A stretch of 64,000 bases of DNA from Patagioenas fasciata. Taxonomy: Eukaryota; Chordata; Aves; Columbiformes; Columbidae. The notes beneath the pieces were generated by a model. It worked only from the letters and a program-made list of their open reading frames with translations, was not told the DNA's origin and ran no database searches. Location: assembly GCF_037038585.1 (NCBI RefSeq), contig NW_027288510.1, positions 2,485,001-2,549,000 on the forward strand. The letters are read 5' to 3'. Made by a program: the position numbers and the translations under genes. Positions 59,490-64,000 of this stretch are shown here, one piece after another (position 1 is the first letter of the stretch; each line of letters begins with the position of its first letter).

Positions 59490-59663
59490 CTGTAAGGGCA
59501 TTTCTGGATCAAATTCAAACTGAGGAATAAGTTTAGACCAAGGTTCAAACTTCTTCGTTTCTGGATCAATGTAGAAGTCAAAGACTGTGCCCTGAGAGGG
59601 AAACTTGATAGTCTTGAATTCTGCCACCCACCACTTGCTGAACTCCACTCTGTAGTCCACAAG
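59490..59663 (-). CDS. DNAH17: Dynein heavy chain exon 2: AAA2/AAA3 linker
   Basis: A 174-bp exon, phase 0-0, acceptor TTATAG, donor CAG/GTATGT. Its 58 residues start LVDYRVEFSKWWVAEFKTIK and include FPSQGTVFDFYIDPETKKFE, then PWSKLIPQFEFDPEMPLQ. KFEPWSKL.PQFEFDPEMPLQ fits DNAH17 rather than DNAH9 as recalled. Confidence 0.95.
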
Positions 59664-62620
59664 CTATAAGACAAAAAGTGGAGAAAATACACTAATCTGG
59701 ATCAATTCATTAGTAATGGAGAATGTTATCTATCCCAGTCCACCAGAGCGGGATTAGTCCTTAAAATATATTCCACAGCATAAAGTTCTTATCATTTTTC
59801 CTGCTATTAAGCCTAATTTTTCATTTTCTTCATTTCTGCTCATCAGTCCTATTTATTCATCTAAATAATTCATCCTCTGTGTTGATCACTCTTGGTATGT
59901 CTGAGACTAGATAGATGGATCAATTTGAAAAAGAGAAATACGTGCCTATGACTAAACAGACCACTTGATTGATTCTTGGTGCCTACTTCTTCCAACAGAC
60001 AAGGACACAACATCCGTCTACATCTGTGCTCATGGTCGGTCACAGCATGCATACCAAAGCCTTTCCTCATCAATCACACCACTCTATTCAGAGTGAGTTG
60101 TTGTCTTCTGGCTTCTTTTCAAGCCACAACGTTTCAGACAAGCAGGACTGCAGACACCAGCGTACCAAAGCAGCAGCGAGGGTCTGCCCCTTTGACCCCG
60201 CCGTGATTCTGCGCTGCCACATTCCCCTCAAAGCACCCGTTTCCTTGCTTTTCCCCATTGTATCTTTCTACACATGGAGATTTTGGAGCATCTGAATTTT
60301 TTCAACTGGGGTGACAGTTTTGCTTTAGATGCTGGGTCAGGACTCACCAAATGTGCTTAGTCCCCTCCTCTGCCCTAGGTCTCCTGTATGACATTGGGCC
60401 AGCCATTCTGCCCAAACACCTTCCCATGTGGACAATGGGAACTGGAGAGAGGTGGAGGGGAGGAGGAGAGGAAAATTGCTGTGAGAAAGATGTTTGTGAA
60501 ATACCGGACGCATCATTTAGCCCGTTTTAACAGCACAGTTTGTTCCTGGGGTGTCTGCGGGTCTCTCCTCCCCATAGCCATACAATGTGGGGTCACCAAC
60601 ACATTGTCCATAGGCTGCTCGGCCTCCATAAGGAAACCTGGGTTTGTTGCTGAACTGAACCAAGTGTCCTCCATAAAGCCTCCTGAGCCACAGTCCCTCA
60701 AAAGACCAGTGGATTTGAAAAACACATTAATAGTATCCACGATTTTGCAGACTCATGCTATTCAGAGAGGCAGAATCCCTGTAATTCTCCGTTCTCCTGT
60801 TGTTATAACTCCTCAGCAGCGGCAGCAGAGTAGCCCGCAGTGGAGCGGGACGTGCGTGGCTGCTAAAAGCTTTCCCACAAGGGTGCCCTTACCCCGCACA
60901 GCCAAACCGCCTGCAAGCGCGCTGTGCCGCGCTGCCCGCCCTCCCTGACCCCGCGGTTAAACGGAGCCACTCCAGCCCCAGCTCTATTGCCAGAACGGTG
61001 TGGAATTCAAACCACTTCCTTAATAAAAACCCCATATGGATTACCGCTAATTTCAGAGCCAGGAAATGGCAAATCTATCATCTGTTTTTATACAGGGGCC
61101 CCGCTACCCACCAACAAGCACCGAGTAGTGGGAAGCCTCCCAGACTGTTTCTCCTGACATTTCGGCCGCGAAAGGTCAGCGCGAAGGGCACCTTCGGTGG
61201 AAAGCAATAAACAGATTTTATATTGTATCATTTTTCATCAGGCTCCCCATTGCTCGGACTGCTGTACCCTCGCACTCTCAGCTCTGACATTCACAGAGCA
61301 TCGCGGGCAGTAACGCACAGCCAGGCTCCCGGCGGAGCCTCCCGGAGGGTCGCTGTGCCTGCAGCTGCTCCTGCAGCCCACCCAGAGCCACTACCGCAGG
61401 CAGGAGCCCGGCCTGATGCACCCGAGACTGACTGTGCGGCACGGGGAACACAGCGGCCAGCTGCCACAGCACCGCACACCAGCATACTTGCGCTTGTACT
61501 GCTGAAGCAAAGACAAGTAGTGCTTCCCAGGCTTTATTGTGCTTTGTTTTGTTTCTTTAAGTCATCCTAGACTGGCAACACTAAGGCTGAGTATTTCCCA
61601 GCTGGCACATGGGAAATGGAGGCTCCACAAGGACCAAGGAAGCTGGTCTCGCACAGGTCATTCAATGGTCACAAGGTGTGATGGCACCAAGTGAGCACCC
61701 AGCTGAGCTTGAGCTGTGTTGTTCAGCACTTCCTGAAGCATCTGATCCTTGGCATGGAGCAAATCTGAAGAGACCAGCAGACACTCTAGGTCTGGCGTTA
61801 AGGTACATGAAAACACACAAAGAGACCCCTGGGAGCACTTGAGCAGCCATCAAGAACGGCAGTGCCTCCACCCGAGCTGGGGAGGGGTGTCTGGTGTTAC
61901 ATTCGTGGAGAGACCTCCCGCATAGTCCAGACAACACAGAGTTTGACACAAGCCCAGCGGAGATCAGACGTGGATCTCCAAGCCCTTGACAGCAGTGCAG
62001 TGTGGGCAGACCCAGACATCAGGACTACACACTGTAGATCTGAGGATAAGGCGTCCTCTGACTAGGGGATGCAACCACCCAAGAGTAGGTGTGCCCCTGT
62101 GGCCACGAAAGTCAATGGCACCTGGGGTGCCTTAGGAAAAGTATGACCAGCAGGTCAAGGGAGGTTGTTCCTCCGGCTCTGCTCTGCCCTGGTGACAAAA
62201 CACCGGCTGGTTTGTGTTATGTAGCACGTCTACCTGTGCAGTCAGAAGGCTGAAAGACTGCTCCACTGATACATCCATCTGATAAATCAGTCTTAATTTG
62301 ATCACATTATGCACATCCACAGGCTTCTATAAGTTAACCTTATGTTTCTCCCCAGTGAAATGCATCTGCATAAGCAAACATCCCTCCACCTTTACCACTG
62401 ACCCCTCAGCTGTTCTCCGGTGGTGTTACACCCTGGATAACGAGGCCTTTCGTAAAAGGAATTGTTGTGTTTCTAGTTTATTATCACCTATATGAGAGCC
62501 CCAGGAAAACAGCATTACTGGCATAGCACTATGTTTCAGAAAGTATGAAGAAATCAAAACAACACAAAACCACACAAACAAACTGTGTGAAAGATGCTGA
62601 AGAGGCATCTTCCGTCTTAC
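59664..62620 (-). other. Dynein intron, 3.0 kb
   Basis: Unique sequence with GC-rich patches at about 60780-60960 and 61270-61470. No CR1 or LTR recognised; ORFs are short and overlapping. Confidence 0.7.
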
Positions 62621-62795
62621 CTGATCTCGAAACATTGATCCACCAAAGGCCCAGACGGCAGCAAAGACAAAGTAAAGTTCATAAAGCTCCTTGGCACAGT
62701 CAGGAGGTGTGTTCTCCTCTGCCAGGAGACATTCAAGGAGGTAGCACAACATCTGAACCATACTCTGTTCAGGAATGGGAATAATCTTCTTAAAT
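62621..62795 (-). CDS. DNAH17: Dynein heavy chain exon 1 in window: AAA2 end
   Basis: A 175-bp exon, acceptor CCATCCCTTAG, donor CAG/GTAAGA. It completes an arginine codon and reads [20 protein letters not shown], then [20 protein letters not shown] and [28 protein letters not shown] is a strong DNAH17-type signature. Earlier exons (tail, linker, AAA1, most of AAA2) lie beyond the right edge of the window. Confidence 0.95.
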
Positions 62796-64000
62796 CTAAG
62801 GGATGGAAATTAGAAAGCAATACGTCCATCACAACCCAGGAAGACTAGAAATGCTCTTTCAGAATACTGGCATTCTGCTTGTCAGCGGTACGTGTCCTAT
62901 TCCCAGGTACAATAAAGAGAACACCCATTCTCACACTCAGACCCGCTGGCACCGGCACATATACAAGTAATAACAATAATCAGAAGTTTCAAGCATTTTA
63001 AAACTTTGATCTTCTTGAAAGAAGCAGAATGGAAGACTTGCTAAAGGCAATGATTTCCTGCGAGCACGATGAGTTCAAAAGCGGTCAAATAGAGGAGTAA
63101 TAAAATAAACCCTTTCATCTCGCCATTTTACATTCATTTAAGCTACACTTACAGAATTCCAAACTAATATTGTAGCTGCACTGAAGTCCTCCATAAAGTA
63201 ATTATAGCTATTTGAAAGGTTGGTTCTACGATTTCTGAATTAAGCAAGCTACCAAAACACTCAGCTCAGGGTTGCCTGCAGCTAATCCCGTGGATTTCAC
63301 GCTCTGAGACAATGTTCAGCAAACAGAATGGGAAACGTCCGATTGACTTTGCTACCAACAGTCAAAACCAACTTGGTCCCACAGAGAGAAGTTCCCTAGC
63401 ACAATGTTTAAGTCCTGATTCCAGACCCTTCTGACACATCCCCCTTTTGGCTGACATCTCCCATGCTCACTGATTTTTCTTTTGTTTTTAAAGGAAAGTG
63501 CAACTATAGGAAGCAAGTAGAGGATGGGAGATGCTCCCTTAAGTTTTCTGGGACTCTACTTTGGCCAGTCCTCACCACAGTATGAGAAAGAGAATGGTTT
63601 CACATGATGATAAGCAAGAACCACATGACTTCCCTGTGGACACTGCTTTAAAGCCAAATCAAGCCAAGAAGCACTAGGACCCTTCCAAATACCCAAGTTC
63701 TTAATGAAAAATAACTTGTGGAGTGGGCTCAGGTCTAGCCTGACACATCAGGAGGCTGAAAAGCTTTCTCTTTGGGATCTGCCGGAATTATTTTCCAAGA
63801 GATAGAGAGTTGATACAGGAAATACAATAAAAATCAAATCAAAATCAGATGAAAACCAGATCTGACCAACACGATACAGGCAGGAGCGTCACTTTGCCCA
63901 CCTCGCCCTGCTGGTTCTCTGAGCTTAAGCCAATGATGCTCAGGGCTTCCAGGGGCAAGGAGGATCATGTGCAGCACAACCCAGCGCAGCACAGCTGGGC
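62796..64000 (-). other. Dynein intron reaching window edge
   Basis: No further exon, CR1 or LTR recognised in 1.2 kb; AT-rich. Confidence 0.65.

Noticed and set aside
24632-62795. Assignment of the dynein exons to DNAH9 or DNAH11
   Set aside because: Domains are shared, but several stretches ([41 protein letters not shown]) fit DNAH17 better as recalled; a formal search would settle it.

Overview
The window is nuclear DNA from a bird. It holds about eighteen CR1 LINE fragments on both strands (reverse-transcriptase ORF with FADD motif; 3' ends made of ATTCTGTG/ATTCTATG-type octamers), several avian-type LTRs and retroviral remnants, CpG islands, and widely spaced exons with canonical GT/AG splice sites. 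There are no operons. Most long ORFs are shadows of CR1, of two minisatellites, or of GC-rich DNA.

Right two thirds (about 24.6-64.0 kb), minus strand: the middle of an axonemal outer-arm dynein heavy chain, best matched by recall to DNAH17. Twelve exons are readable in order from 62795 down to 24632. They cover the AAA2/AAA3 linker, AAA3 Walker A and Walker B, AAA4 Walker A, the end of AAA4, stalk coil CC1, the microtubule-binding domain and the start of CC2. All twelve are open and spliced canonically. However, two internal blocks (about 110 residues between 53106 and 47088, about 90 between 42775 and 40495) are not found, and neither is anything after CC2 (AAA5, AAA6, C-terminal domain). 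Introns carry CR1 copies, a (TATTC)21(CATTC)17 microsatellite, a (GACA)n run, a solo LTR with a perfect 5-bp target-site duplication, and a 39-bp x ~29 minisatellite open in nearly all six frames.

At 20.2-21.4 kb, same strand, two exons encode a DUF4200 coiled-coil protein closest to CCDC42, a sperm flagellum/centriole protein. They lie where the 3' part of the dynein gene would be expected.

Left third (0-18.5 kb): a retroelement-rich zone. It has an inverted LTR pair (1-244 and 5974-6275), a CR1 with an open RT fragment, a GC-rich stretch with a possible multi-exon small secreted-peptide gene (minus, 2.5-4.0 kb), a CpG island with a 21-bp minisatellite (7.6-8.1 kb), a head-to-head LTR pair with divergent TATA boxes (11.0-11.85 kb), a decayed plus-strand env with polypurine tract and LTR (12.4-14.3 kb), a 95-bp direct repeat, and a decayed minus-strand pol-env provirus (15.0-18.5 kb). 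The provirus stops at a CpG island (18.5-19.5 kb) with paired, oppositely oriented YY1-type motifs and a TATA box.

Family assignments come from reading translations and recalling the families; no database search was run.
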